Assembly (NCBI GenBank): GCA_905193755.1 | Contig: CAJJPX010000016.1 | Location: forward strand, 1 to 31,983 | Length of the DNA stretch: 31,983 bases | Direction: 5' to 3' | Source: an uncultured Clostridium sp. | GTDB taxonomy: Bacteria; Bacillota_I; Bacilli_A; RF39; UBA660 | Shown here: piece after piece, positions 16,937 through 24,286 of the stretch | Layout of the letters: each line of letters starts with the position of its first letter | How positions within the stretch are numbered: the stretch's first letter is position 1 | Program-made: the position numbers and the translations under genes | Notes under the pieces: generated by a model | The model's input: the letters and a program-made list of their open reading frames with translations, nothing else | The model's database searches: none | Told to the model about the DNA's origin: nothing

Positions 16937-16965
16937 ATGATAGCAAAGTAACCTTACTTTGTCAA
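16937..16965 (-). promoter_or_regulatory. Promoter of helD
   Basis: On the minus strand: TTGACA (16960-16965), 17 bp, TATCAT (16937-16942). The same -35 and -10 hexamers and spacing occur at the str operon promoter. Confidence 0.8.
16944..16961. promoter_or_regulatory. Operator-like palindrome in the helD promoter
   Basis: CAAAGTAA and TTACTTTG form perfect 8-base arms around two bases. The dyad fills the spacer between the helD -35 and -10 boxes and overlaps the -35. This is where many repressors bind. No regulator gene is in the window. Confidence 0.55.
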
Positions 16966-16996
16966 TTAAAATCTAAAAAAATAGACAAAATTAGTG

Positions 16997-17034
16997 TTGA
17001 AAATCATAGAAATATAAACTATAATTATCTTATG
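16997..17034 (+). promoter_or_regulatory. Leaderless promoter of the MFS-like gene
   Basis: TTGAAA (16997-17002), 17 bp, TATAAT (17020-17025), six bases, ATG at 17032. No Shine-Dalgarno sequence lies before the ATG. Confidence 0.75.
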
Positions 17035-18216
17035 ATAAAAAAAGTAAAAGGATTTTTAAAACTTAGTGAAGAAGATTTATTGATGATAGTACTTGCTTTT
17101 ATGTCATTTTCAATTGGAATATGGAGAAACTATAGACAGTTATGGCTTGAAAATGTTGGATTTGATGTTCAAAGTATAAGTAGAGTTTTATCAATTGCGT
17201 TAACATGTAGTGCGATTATATCATTTGTAATAAGCATTTATTCAACAAGAGTTAAAGTAAAAAATGTAATAGTCTTAACAGGTACACTTAGAGCTCTAGC
17301 TATGTTAGTACTTCTTCTAAATAGTAATACTTATATAATTAAAGTATGTATGCTTGTCTGTATCATGTGTGAAACAACATTTTCAATAGCTTTTTATCCA
17401 CTTCTAACAACAGTTAATAAAGAGAAGAAAGCATTTGCTAAACAAGCTTTAATAAATTATATAGCTAAAGATGCAGGAGTTATAGTATGTGGTCTTTTAA
17501 TAGGCGTAACAGTAGGTAACATAATATTCGATTACAATAGTTGTTTATTTTTAGCAATGATTTCAACTATACTATCAATTTTATTCTTAATGCTATTTAA
17601 TGGAAACAAAACATATAATAAAAGAAATGTTCTACCTTTAAAGAAAGCATTAAAGAATTTAATAAAATCTAGAGTAAACAATTATTTCTTATTTTCTCAA
17701 TTTATTATGAATATCTCTTATGGCATGGTGTTTGGTCTTGTCATGATTATACTTACTAATTATATAGGTTTTAGTGTAAGTATCGCATCTATTTTTATAA
17801 TTGTTTGTAACTTAATAGGAAGTTATACTTGTTCATTATTTAATAGGTATGGGGATAATCTTTCATTTAAGGCAAGCACATTAATTAAATATGGTTCAAG
17901 AGCATTAGCATACTTAATAGCATTCTTAATGCCAAATGCATTATCTTTTGTAGTTGCTATGATTATAGCACACGTATCAGCTAGAATACTTGATGACAAA
18001 ATAAATGGAACTTATATAACAAGAATAGACACTAATAGTCAGTTCTTATTTGGCAACATCAGATACTTTATACTTAGTTTAGGCGAGGGTATAGGTACAT
18101 ATTTAGCAGGCTTTATGTTAGAAATATCATTTAGATCTTTATTTCTAGGAGCCGCAGTATTCACTATACTTCAAATAATAATGTTTATAAATCTTGATAA
18201 AATAACTGATAAATAA
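17032..18216 (+). CDS. MFS-like membrane transporter
   Basis: The 394-residue protein is highly hydrophobic, with about ten to twelve membrane segments spread over two halves separated by a basic loop near residues 190-215 (GNKTYNKRNVLPLKK). Size and layout fit the major facilitator superfamily. I do not recognise a subfamily or substrate. The start is fixed by the promoter: ATG follows TATAAT by six bases and no ribosome binding site is present. The gene diverges from helD across a 152-base region that holds both promoters, which suggests shared control. An efflux role alongside HelD is inference only. Confidence 0.75.
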   Translation: MIKKVKGFLKLSEEDLLMIVLAFMSFSIGIWRNYRQLWLENVGFDVQSISRVLSIALTCSAIISFVISIYSTRVKVKNVIVLTGTLRALAMLVLLLNSNTYIIKVCMLVCIMCETTFSIAFYPLLTTVNKEKKAFAKQALINYIAKDAGVIVCGLLIGVTVGNIIFDYNSCLFLAMISTILSILFLMLFNGNKTYNKRNVLPLKKALKNLIKSRVNNYFLFSQFIMNISYGMVFGLVMIILTNYIGFSVSIASIFIIVCNLIGSYTCSLFNRYGDNLSFKASTLIKYGSRALAYLIAFLMPNALSFVVAMIIAHVSARILDDKINGTYITRIDTNSQFLFGNIRYFILSLGEGIGTYLAGFMLEISFRSLFLGAAVFTILQIIMFINLDKITDK

Positions 18217-18226
18217 TGAAAAATAG

Positions 18227-18255
18227 TTGCATTTTTCTAAAATATATAGTATTAT
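18227..18255 (+). promoter_or_regulatory. Promoter of rpsO-pnp
   Basis: TTGCAT (18227-18232), 17 bp, TATTAT (18250-18255). The -35 overlaps a small inverted repeat after the MFS-like gene (GAAAAAT / ATTTTTC). Confidence 0.55.
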
Positions 18256-18260
18256 TAACT

Positions 18261-18325
18261 AGAAGTTTATTCTTAGTTTAGATGTACCTCTTACTTCTTT
18301 ACTCAGAATTAACGGATTATATTAG
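18261..18325 (+). other. Possible structured leader of rpsO
   Basis: The roughly 80-base 5' region has complementary blocks AGAAGT (18261-18266) and ACTTCT (18293-18298), and ATTCT with AGAAT further in. S15 is autoregulated through its leader in several bacteria; I cannot assign this leader to a known class. Confidence 0.35.
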
Positions 18326-18343
18326 ATAAGGAGGATTTTTAAA

Positions 18344-18613
18344 ATGGCTTTAAGTAAAGACAAAAAGACAAGCATTGTTGAATCTTTTGCTAGAACTAAA
18401 GGTGACACTGGAAGCGTTGAAGTTCAAGTAGCGCTTTTAACAGAAAGAATCAATAATCTTACTGAACATATGAAAGAACATAAACATGATTATCATACTA
18501 ATCGTGGATTGCTTCAAATGGTTGGTAAAAGAAAGAACTTACTTGAATATCTAAAACGTGAAGACGTTCAAAGATATCGTGAGTTAATCAAAAAATTAAA
18601 TTTAAGAAAGTAG
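18344..18613 (+). CDS. rpsO: 30S ribosomal protein S15
   Basis: Binds 16S rRNA at an early step of 30S assembly. The protein has 89 residues, the universal length. Key blocks are GDTGSVEVQVALLTERI, HKHDYHTNRGLL and GKRKNLLEYLKR. AAGGAGG lies before the ATG. It is followed by a terminator-like hairpin and then pnp, as in B. subtilis, so the hairpin may only reduce read-through into pnp. Confidence 0.98.
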   Translation: MALSKDKKTSIVESFARTKGDTGSVEVQVALLTERINNLTEHMKEHKHDYHTNRGLLQMVGKRKNLLEYLKREDVQRYRELIKKLNLRK

Positions 18614-18640
18614 GCACTTATTTTAAGTGTCTTTTATTTT
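18614..18640 (+). terminator. Hairpin between rpsO and pnp
   Basis: Stem GCACTTA / TAAGTGT (one G-T pair), loop TTT, then CTTTTATTTT, starting immediately after the rpsO stop. No separate pnp promoter is evident, so it is probably an attenuating terminator or RNA-processing site. Confidence 0.65.
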
Positions 18641-18656
18641 AGAGAAGGAGGAAAAA

Positions 18657-20846
18657 ATGAAAAGAGTTTTTGAATATGATTTTCAAGGTAGAAAGATAGT
18701 TGTAGAACATGGTGAACTTGCTAAACAAGCAGGTGGAGCAGTACTTGTAAGATACGATGACACTGTAATATTATCAACATGCGTTATGAGTAATAACGTT
18801 TCAACAGCAGATTTTTTCCCTTTAACAATTTTATATCAAGAAAAACTTTATTCTGTTGGTAAAATCCCAGGTGGATTTATTAAAAGAGAAGGTCGTCCAA
18901 CAGATGCGGCTACTTTAACTGCAAGAGTTATTGATAGACCAATTAGACCTATGTTCGATGAAAACTTTAGAAATGAGGTACAAGTAGTAAATACTGTTTT
19001 AAGTGTAGACCCTGATAGAACACCAGAAATGACAGCATTATTTGGTACATCACTTTGCTTAGGTATTTCATCAATTCCATTCGAAGGTCCAGTAGCTGGA
19101 GTAATAGTTGGTAAAATAGATGGAGAACTAAAGATAAATCCAACTTGTGAAGAAATGGAAAGAAGTACTATTAACTTAACAGTTGCTGGTACAATAGACG
19201 CCATAAATATGGTAGAAAGTGGTTCAAAACAAGTAAGTGAAGAAGAAATGCTAGAAGCACTTATGTTTGGACACGAAGCAGTAAAAGAATTATGTGCTAT
19301 TCAAAATGATATCATTAGTGAAATCGGAGAAGAAAAGATAGAGGTAGTACTTGCTAATATCCCAGATGAGTTAAGAGAAGAAGTAAATAATGATATTAAA
19401 CAAGATATGATTGAAGCTATTCAAATCAAAGATAAACTAGAAAAATATGCAAGAATAGACGAAGTAAAAGAAGAAGCAATAACTAAATACACAGAAAGAC
19501 ATGAAGGTGAAGAAGATTTAGAAGCTAATCTAAAACTAGTTAAAAAGGTAGCAGACGAAATTGAAGGAGCTGAAGTAAGACGTTTAATCACTAATGAACA
19601 TATTAGACCAGATGGACGTGGAATGGATGAAATTCGTGAATTATCAGCAGACGTAGATTTACTTCCAAGAACACATGGTAGTGCATTATTTACAAGAGGT
19701 CAAACTCAAGCATTAGCTATCACTACTTTAGGTGCTCAAAATGAAGAACAAATCTTAGACGGCTTAAGTCTAGAAGACTCTAAAAAGTTTATCTTCCATT
19801 ATAATTTCCCTGCATTTAGCGTAGGTGAAACTGGAAGATATGGAAGCCCTGGTAGAAGAGAAATAGGACACGGAGCTTTAGCAGAAAGAGCATTATTACA
19901 AGTAATGCCTAGTCAAGAAGAATTCCCATATACAGTACGTGTAGTATCAGAAGTATTAGAAAGTAATGGTTCATCAAGTCAAGCAAGTATTTGTGCTGGA
20001 TGTATGTCACTAATGTCAGCAGGTGTACCAATCAAAGCACCAGTAGCTGGTATCGCAATGGGACTTATTACAGAAGACGGAACATGTGATTCTAAATATA
20101 CAATTTTAACAGATATCCAAGGTTTAGAAGATCATATGGGAGATATGGACTTCAAAGTAGCAGGTACTAGAAAAGGTATAACAGCACTACAAATGGATAT
20201 TAAAATCAAAGGAGTAACAAGAGAAGTATTAAAAGAAGCATTAGATAAAGCTCATAAAGCAAGAATGCAAATCTTAGATGTAATGGAAGCAACTATTAAA
20301 GAACCAAGACATGAATTATCAGAATATGCTCCTAAGATTAGAACAATGAAGATTTCACCAGATAAGATTAAAGATGTAATCGGAAAAGGTGGAGACATGA
20401 TCACTAAGATTATCTTAGAATCAAGTAATGTAACTTCAGTAAATCACAAAGATGCTGTTAAGATCGACATAGATGATGAAGGAAATGTAATTTGTTATCA
20501 TATGAAAAAGGAAGTACTAGATAAAGCAATCAAGATGATTGAAGACATAGTAAAAGAAGTAGAAATCGGAGCAGTTTATACAGCAAAAGTAGTTAAAATC
20601 GAAGACTTTGGGGCATTCGTAGAACTATGGCCAGGATGTGAAGGATTAGTACACGTTTCACAACTTGATAATAAGAGAGTAAATCATCCAAGTGATATTC
20701 TAAAAGTAGGGGACGAAATAGTAGTAAAAGCAACTGGATACGATAGAAAAGGTAAACTAAATCTATCTAGAAAAGAATTACTTCCTAAAATAGAAAAGAA
20801 AGAAAATAAAAAAGATACTAAAAAAGAAGAAGTATCTGAAGAATAA
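18657..20846 (+). CDS. pnp: Polyribonucleotide nucleotidyltransferase (PNPase)
   Basis: A trimeric 3'-5' phosphorolytic exoribonuclease of the RNA degradosome. Two RNase PH domains are present; the second shows RPDGRGMDEIR, GSPGRREIGHGAL and GITALQMDIKI with its catalytic acidic residues. The KH domain has the GKGG loop (VIGKGGDMI), and the S1 domain (KIEDFGAFVELWPG) is followed by a lysine-rich tail. I chose the ATG at 18657 (729 residues), preceded by AGAAGGAGG; the GTG at 18627 lies inside the upstream hairpin. Likely co-transcribed with rpsO. Confidence 0.97.
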   Translation: MKRVFEYDFQGRKIVVEHGELAKQAGGAVLVRYDDTVILSTCVMSNNVSTADFFPLTILYQEKLYSVGKIPGGFIKREGRPTDAATLTARVIDRPIRPMFDENFRNEVQVVNTVLSVDPDRTPEMTALFGTSLCLGISSIPFEGPVAGVIVGKIDGELKINPTCEEMERSTINLTVAGTIDAINMVESGSKQVSEEEMLEALMFGHEAVKELCAIQNDIISEIGEEKIEVVLANIPDELREEVNNDIKQDMIEAIQIKDKLEKYARIDEVKEEAITKYTERHEGEEDLEANLKLVKKVADEIEGAEVRRLITNEHIRPDGRGMDEIRELSADVDLLPRTHGSALFTRGQTQALAITTLGAQNEEQILDGLSLEDSKKFIFHYNFPAFSVGETGRYGSPGRREIGHGALAERALLQVMPSQEEFPYTVRVVSEVLESNGSSSQASICAGCMSLMSAGVPIKAPVAGIAMGLITEDGTCDSKYTILTDIQGLEDHMGDMDFKVAGTRKGITALQMDIKIKGVTREVLKEALDKAHKARMQILDVMEATIKEPRHELSEYAPKIRTMKISPDKIKDVIGKGGDMITKIILESSNVTSVNHKDAVKIDIDDEGNVICYHMKKEVLDKAIKMIEDIVKEVEIGAVYTAKVVKIEDFGAFVELWPGCEGLVHVSQLDNKRVNHPSDILKVGDEIVVKATGYDRKGKLNLSRKELLPKIEKKENKKDTKKEEVSEE

Positions 20847-20871
20847 AGTTTGTCGCATTGACAAACTTTTT
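20845..20871 (+). terminator. Terminator of pnp
   Basis: Stem AAAGTTTGTC / GACAAACTTT, loop GCATT, then T. The pnp TAA stop overlaps the 5' arm, and the 3' arm contains the -35 box of the next gene. Confidence 0.85.
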
Positions 20872-20885
20872 AATTATAGTATAAT
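20858..20885 (+). promoter_or_regulatory. Promoter of the unknown 298-residue gene
   Basis: TTGACA (20858-20863), 16 bp, TATAAT (20880-20885). The -35 lies in the loop and 3' arm of the pnp terminator. Confidence 0.75.
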
Positions 20886-20912
20886 ATAGCCTAATTAAGG
20901 GGAGGTGCTAGA

Positions 20913-21809
20913 ATGGAATTAAGCGAAAAAAATCTTTATTTTAGCATTAAAAGTGTAACTCAAATATTATATAGATTATACTGTAGATTAGCAGTTTTAG
21001 AAAGCCAAGAAAAAGACACATCATTAGAATATGAAAAAACATTAAAACTAATAGAATTTTACACAGCACTAGAAGATCAATATTATGAAAATGTTGAAAA
21101 ATTATTAAAAAAAGATGAAGATATAGTCGAAAGAATGTATGTAAATACATTATTAAGTACTGAGTCAAATTTTTCACCGGAAAAATCATTAAGTGATCCA
21201 TCATATATGATATTCCATGATTTTAAAGAAAATGATGTTGTCCCAATGAGAATGGCAACAAAACTTTACGAGATAAGTATTCAAAACTTTGAAGAAGCAA
21301 ACCAATTAGGAAAAAGAGTATATAACGAATATGAATCACAAAGAGATACATATTTTATAGACATAATAGATTCGATGATAAAAGATAATACTTATAAAAA
21401 TTTTAAAAAAATGTTAATTAAAGCAAAATATAAAATAGCATTTATAAATAAAAAAAGAAAACCAGAAGAACCAAGTGATGACATGATAATTTCAACAGCA
21501 ATGGCAGTAGCTAATTCAAAAGAAATTATTAGTTATGCTCAAAAAATGTATAGACTAAATAAGTCATCAATAGAGTCTCCCTCAAATACAAGAAAAATTC
21601 TATTAAGTTCAGCATATATTAGAGCAAATCTTCTTCAAATGGATGATCTTGCATTAGAAATTCTAAATACACTTCTAACAATAGGAGAAGACGTTGGTGA
21701 ATTAAAACCAAGTGATGGAAAAACATTATTTGATTCAATATTAAAAAAAGAAAAAGAAGATAAAGAAACATTTAAAGAAAAAGGAAACACATTAAAAAGA
21801 AAATTCTAA
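20913..21809 (+). CDS. Conserved-looking protein of unknown function
   Basis: Not recognised. The 298-residue product has no signal sequence or membrane segment and looks soluble, mostly alpha-helical and charged, with a lysine/glutamate-rich C-terminus. Cysteine is nearly absent. Short motifs such as RLAVLESQEKD (about 25-35) and YAQKMYRLNK (about 209-218) do not match a family I know. The ATG follows a strong GGGGAGGTG. It has its own promoter and terminator, so it is a single-gene unit between pnp and a surface protein gene. The TPR-like rhythm of helices is only an impression. Confidence 0.75.
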   Translation: MELSEKNLYFSIKSVTQILYRLYCRLAVLESQEKDTSLEYEKTLKLIEFYTALEDQYYENVEKLLKKDEDIVERMYVNTLLSTESNFSPEKSLSDPSYMIFHDFKENDVVPMRMATKLYEISIQNFEEANQLGKRVYNEYESQRDTYFIDIIDSMIKDNTYKNFKKMLIKAKYKIAFINKKRKPEEPSDDMIISTAMAVANSKEIISYAQKMYRLNKSSIESPSNTRKILLSSAYIRANLLQMDDLALEILNTLLTIGEDVGELKPSDGKTLFDSILKKEKEDKETFKEKGNTLKRKF

Positions 21810-21828
21810 AAAATATGTGTTTCTTTTT
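21781..21828 (+). terminator. Terminator of the unknown gene
   Basis: AAGGAAACACAT pairs with ATGTGTTTCTTT over a loop of about 22 bases, followed by T. The 5' arm lies inside the coding sequence. Confidence 0.7.
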
Positions 21829-21840
21829 AATTTAAACATA

Positions 21841-21869
21841 TTGAACTTTAATATAAAAAATGATACAAT
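21841..21869 (+). promoter_or_regulatory. Promoter of the thioester-domain surface protein
   Basis: TTGAAC (21841-21846), 17 bp, TACAAT (21864-21869) with TG at the extended -10 position. Confidence 0.75.
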
Positions 21870-21897
21870 AATTTTATAAAAATAGAAGGAGATAGGT

Positions 21898-23496
21898 ATG
21901 AAAAAGAATATTTTTAAAACATTAACTGTTTTATTTGCATTTGTATTATTTACGCTAAATATCAGTGCTGTTACTCAACCAACTGATGAAGCAGCAAGAG
22001 TTCCTAGTAGAATACCGGATGTTGGAGCAAAATTATATGCAACTGTTCAAGATCCATTTGATTATTCAAAAATCAAATTTGTAAATGGTTCAAATCAAGT
22101 AAGCGGTTCAACTACTATGAGAAAAATAGTAATGACAGACAAATTCGAATATGCAGAAACTGGAGGAGATATAGGAGTAGGAACAGACTGGTTCTCAGCA
22201 TACTGCTTAGATGGAAGACTTAAATATCCAGAAAATGGTATTTATTTCGCATCAAGAAATGGTGTAACTACATATGAAGACTTCTTAAAAGTAATGGTAG
22301 AACAAGCTTTATTAAATCAATCAAATACTACAAATGAAATGTATCAATTATTTAAAGATGCTAGAAACTATAAAGCAGCATTTACAGCAGAGTTCACAAC
22401 TCCAGGATATAATGATGCAGAATCAGCAGTAAGAGCAATTAAACCAACAACTCCACTTACTGTAAATATTTCAAGAGTAGTATTTGCTAATGCACAAGGT
22501 GCTACAAAAATCATAACAGCAGCACAACTAAATGCAGCAATAAGTAAAACTGGAGATGTATTTGAATTAGTTATTAATGCTTCTGTAGAAGAAAATAATT
22601 ATTTATTTGATATTTATACAGTAAAAGCAATGGATAAAACTATAAGTTATAATAGAGCGTTATGGATGATTGAACATAGTTACCCATCATTAAGCTTAAA
22701 AGATTCATTAACAATCGCAGGTGCTGATTATGACAAACTTACAAATGAAATTAAAGCATTAGAAACAAGTGCTACAACAGCTGAATTAGAAAAATTAGTT
22801 GAAAATTATGTATACTCAACAATCCAATACGCTATATGGAAAGTTAATGATGGCGTAGATATGGCTGAAAATACTTTAGGAAATGAACTAACAGGTTCTG
22901 AAGAATTAAATAAACTATATAAATATTTAATTGAAGATAAAGGTAACTCATTCTATGCTAGTTATGGTGAAAACACATTTAGTGGAACTCTATCAATAAC
23001 AAAACCAACAGCTAAAAATGAGATATATGAACAAACAAACGAAATATATAAATATGGTCCTTTCAGTGTACAAGGTGGATTTATCGAAACAGGAAAAATA
23101 TATTTAAATGTTAAAGACGCTGATAAAAACGGAGTTAAATTAGTAAATAAAAACGGAGATGAAATTACAGAAGTAAATCCAGGAGAAGAATTCTATGTAG
23201 TAGCAAACAAAAAATCAAAAATTGCTAATGTTACAATAGAAGCATCTGCTCCAGGAGCAAAAAAATTCGTACCAGATGGAAATAGAGGAAGAGTATATTA
23301 TGCAAATAGTGCACTTGGACAAAATGTTATCACTGGTGGAAAAATCGAAACAACAGCAACTAATCAAAGCTTTGAATTATTATTTAACCCAAGTACTGGA
23401 GTAGAAGATGTAGGTATGTTATTTATTGTAACAATCGCTGCATTCGCAGTTGGATACTTCGTATTAACTCGCAAAAATCAACCAGTAGAATTATAA
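21898..23496 (+). CDS. Surface protein with thioester-type adhesin domain and sortase-like tail
   Basis: The N-terminus is a signal peptide (about 1-25, charged KK, hydrophobic core, then SAVTQ). A cysteine in AYCLDGR (C103) and a glutamine in IQYAIWKVNDG (Q310), with ALWMIEHSYPS between, match the Cys and Q-x-A-I-W marks of Gram-positive thioester domains, which attach covalently to host targets. Beta-rich modules follow (about 380-490). The end reads NPSTG (497-501), a hydrophobic stretch, then TRKN, which looks like a sortase sorting signal of the NPxTG kind. AAGGAGAT precedes the ATG. It has its own promoter and terminator. No sortase gene is in the window. The thioester assignment is from motif recognition, not a search. 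Confidence 0.78.
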   Translation: MKKNIFKTLTVLFAFVLFTLNISAVTQPTDEAARVPSRIPDVGAKLYATVQDPFDYSKIKFVNGSNQVSGSTTMRKIVMTDKFEYAETGGDIGVGTDWFSAYCLDGRLKYPENGIYFASRNGVTTYEDFLKVMVEQALLNQSNTTNEMYQLFKDARNYKAAFTAEFTTPGYNDAESAVRAIKPTTPLTVNISRVVFANAQGATKIITAAQLNAAISKTGDVFELVINASVEENNYLFDIYTVKAMDKTISYNRALWMIEHSYPSLSLKDSLTIAGADYDKLTNEIKALETSATTAELEKLVENYVYSTIQYAIWKVNDGVDMAENTLGNELTGSEELNKLYKYLIEDKGNSFYASYGENTFSGTLSITKPTAKNEIYEQTNEIYKYGPFSVQGGFIETGKIYLNVKDADKNGVKLVNKNGDEITEVNPGEEFYVVANKKSKIANVTIEASAPGAKKFVPDGNRGRVYYANSALGQNVITGGKIETTATNQSFELLFNPSTGVEDVGMLFIVTIAAFAVGYFVLTRKNQPVEL

Positions 23497-23504
23497 TAAT
23501 ATAT

Positions 23505-23531
23505 AGATCTCGTAAGAGATCTTTTATTTTG
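23505..23531 (+). terminator. Terminator of the surface protein gene
   Basis: Stem AGATCTC / GAGATCT, loop GTAA, then TTTATTTT. Confidence 0.85.
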
Positions 23532-23574
23532 CAAAAAAACTAAAAAAGAAGTGTTTTTAATATTTATGTCTAAT

Positions 23575-23580
23575 TATAAT
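23575..23580 (+). promoter_or_regulatory. Probable -10 box of comEA-comEC
   Basis: TATAAT about 28 bases before the comEA start; the -35 region is only T-rich. Confidence 0.45.
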
Positions 23581-23608
23581 AATAGAGGGATAAAGAAAGG
23601 AAATAAGT

Positions 23609-24286
23609 ATGGAAACACTAGGAAACTATTTAAAAGAAAATATGATAAAGGTAGTAATAATAACAGTATTATTATTTTTATATGTAGGCTCATTTATTTA
23701 TATAAGTTCAAAAATTATCAAAACAGAAAATGAAACAAAAGATGAAATAAACATGATCACAAAAGAAGAAACAGAAGAACAATCTGAAAGTAATAATGAA
23801 AATGAAATAGTAGTAGATGTTAAAGGAAGTGTTATGAAACCCGGAGTATACAAAATAAAGGAAAATTCAAGAGTAACAGACGCTATCGCAGCATCAGGTG
23901 GACTTGCTAAAAATGCAAATACAAGATTTATAAATTTATCTAAATTATTAAAAGATGGTGATGTAGTAGTAATCTATTCAAATGAAGAAATTGAAAAAGC
24001 TAAAAAACAAGAAACAATAGTAGTAGAGACACCATGTATTTGTGAAGAAGTCAAAAATGATGCATGTTATAAAGAAGATAATAAAAATACAAATGGTAAA
24101 ATAAATATAAATACAGCATCATTAACAGAATTAATGACATTAACTGGAATAGGAGAATCAAAAGCAAAATTAATTATTGAATATAGAACACAAAATGGTA
24201 ATTTTAAAGACATAAAAGATATAATGAAAGTAAAAGGTATTAGTGAAACACTTTACTCTAAATTTAAGGAAAATATTACTGTGTAA
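23609..24286 (+). CDS. comEA: Competence protein ComEA (DNA receptor)
   Basis: ComEA is a membrane-anchored receptor for incoming DNA. Residues about 13-33 form the membrane anchor, followed by a charged acidic linker. An SLBB domain (about 69-125) starts VVDVKGSVMKPGVYKI. The C-terminal helix-hairpin-helix domain (about 164-225) has ININTASLTELMTLTGIG and VKGISETLYSKF. A short Cys-containing linker (CICEEVKNDAC) lies between the two and could form a disulfide. AAAGGA precedes the ATG. The next gene, comEC, overlaps its end; comEB is absent between them. Confidence 0.94.
   Translation: METLGNYLKENMIKVVIITVLLFLYVGSFIYISSKIIKTENETKDEINMITKEETEEQSESNNENEIVVDVKGSVMKPGVYKIKENSRVTDAIAASGGLAKNANTRFINLSKLLKDGDVVVIYSNEEIEKAKKQETIVVETPCICEEVKNDACYKEDNKNTNGKININTASLTELMTLTGIGESKAKLIIEYRTQNGNFKDIKDIMKVKGISETLYSKFKENITV

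Noticed and set aside
18218..18237. Hairpin GAAAAAT / ATTTTTC after the MFS-like gene as a terminator
   Set aside because: The stem is all A/T except one pair and no T run follows; it overlaps the rpsO -35 region, so a terminator role is not supported.
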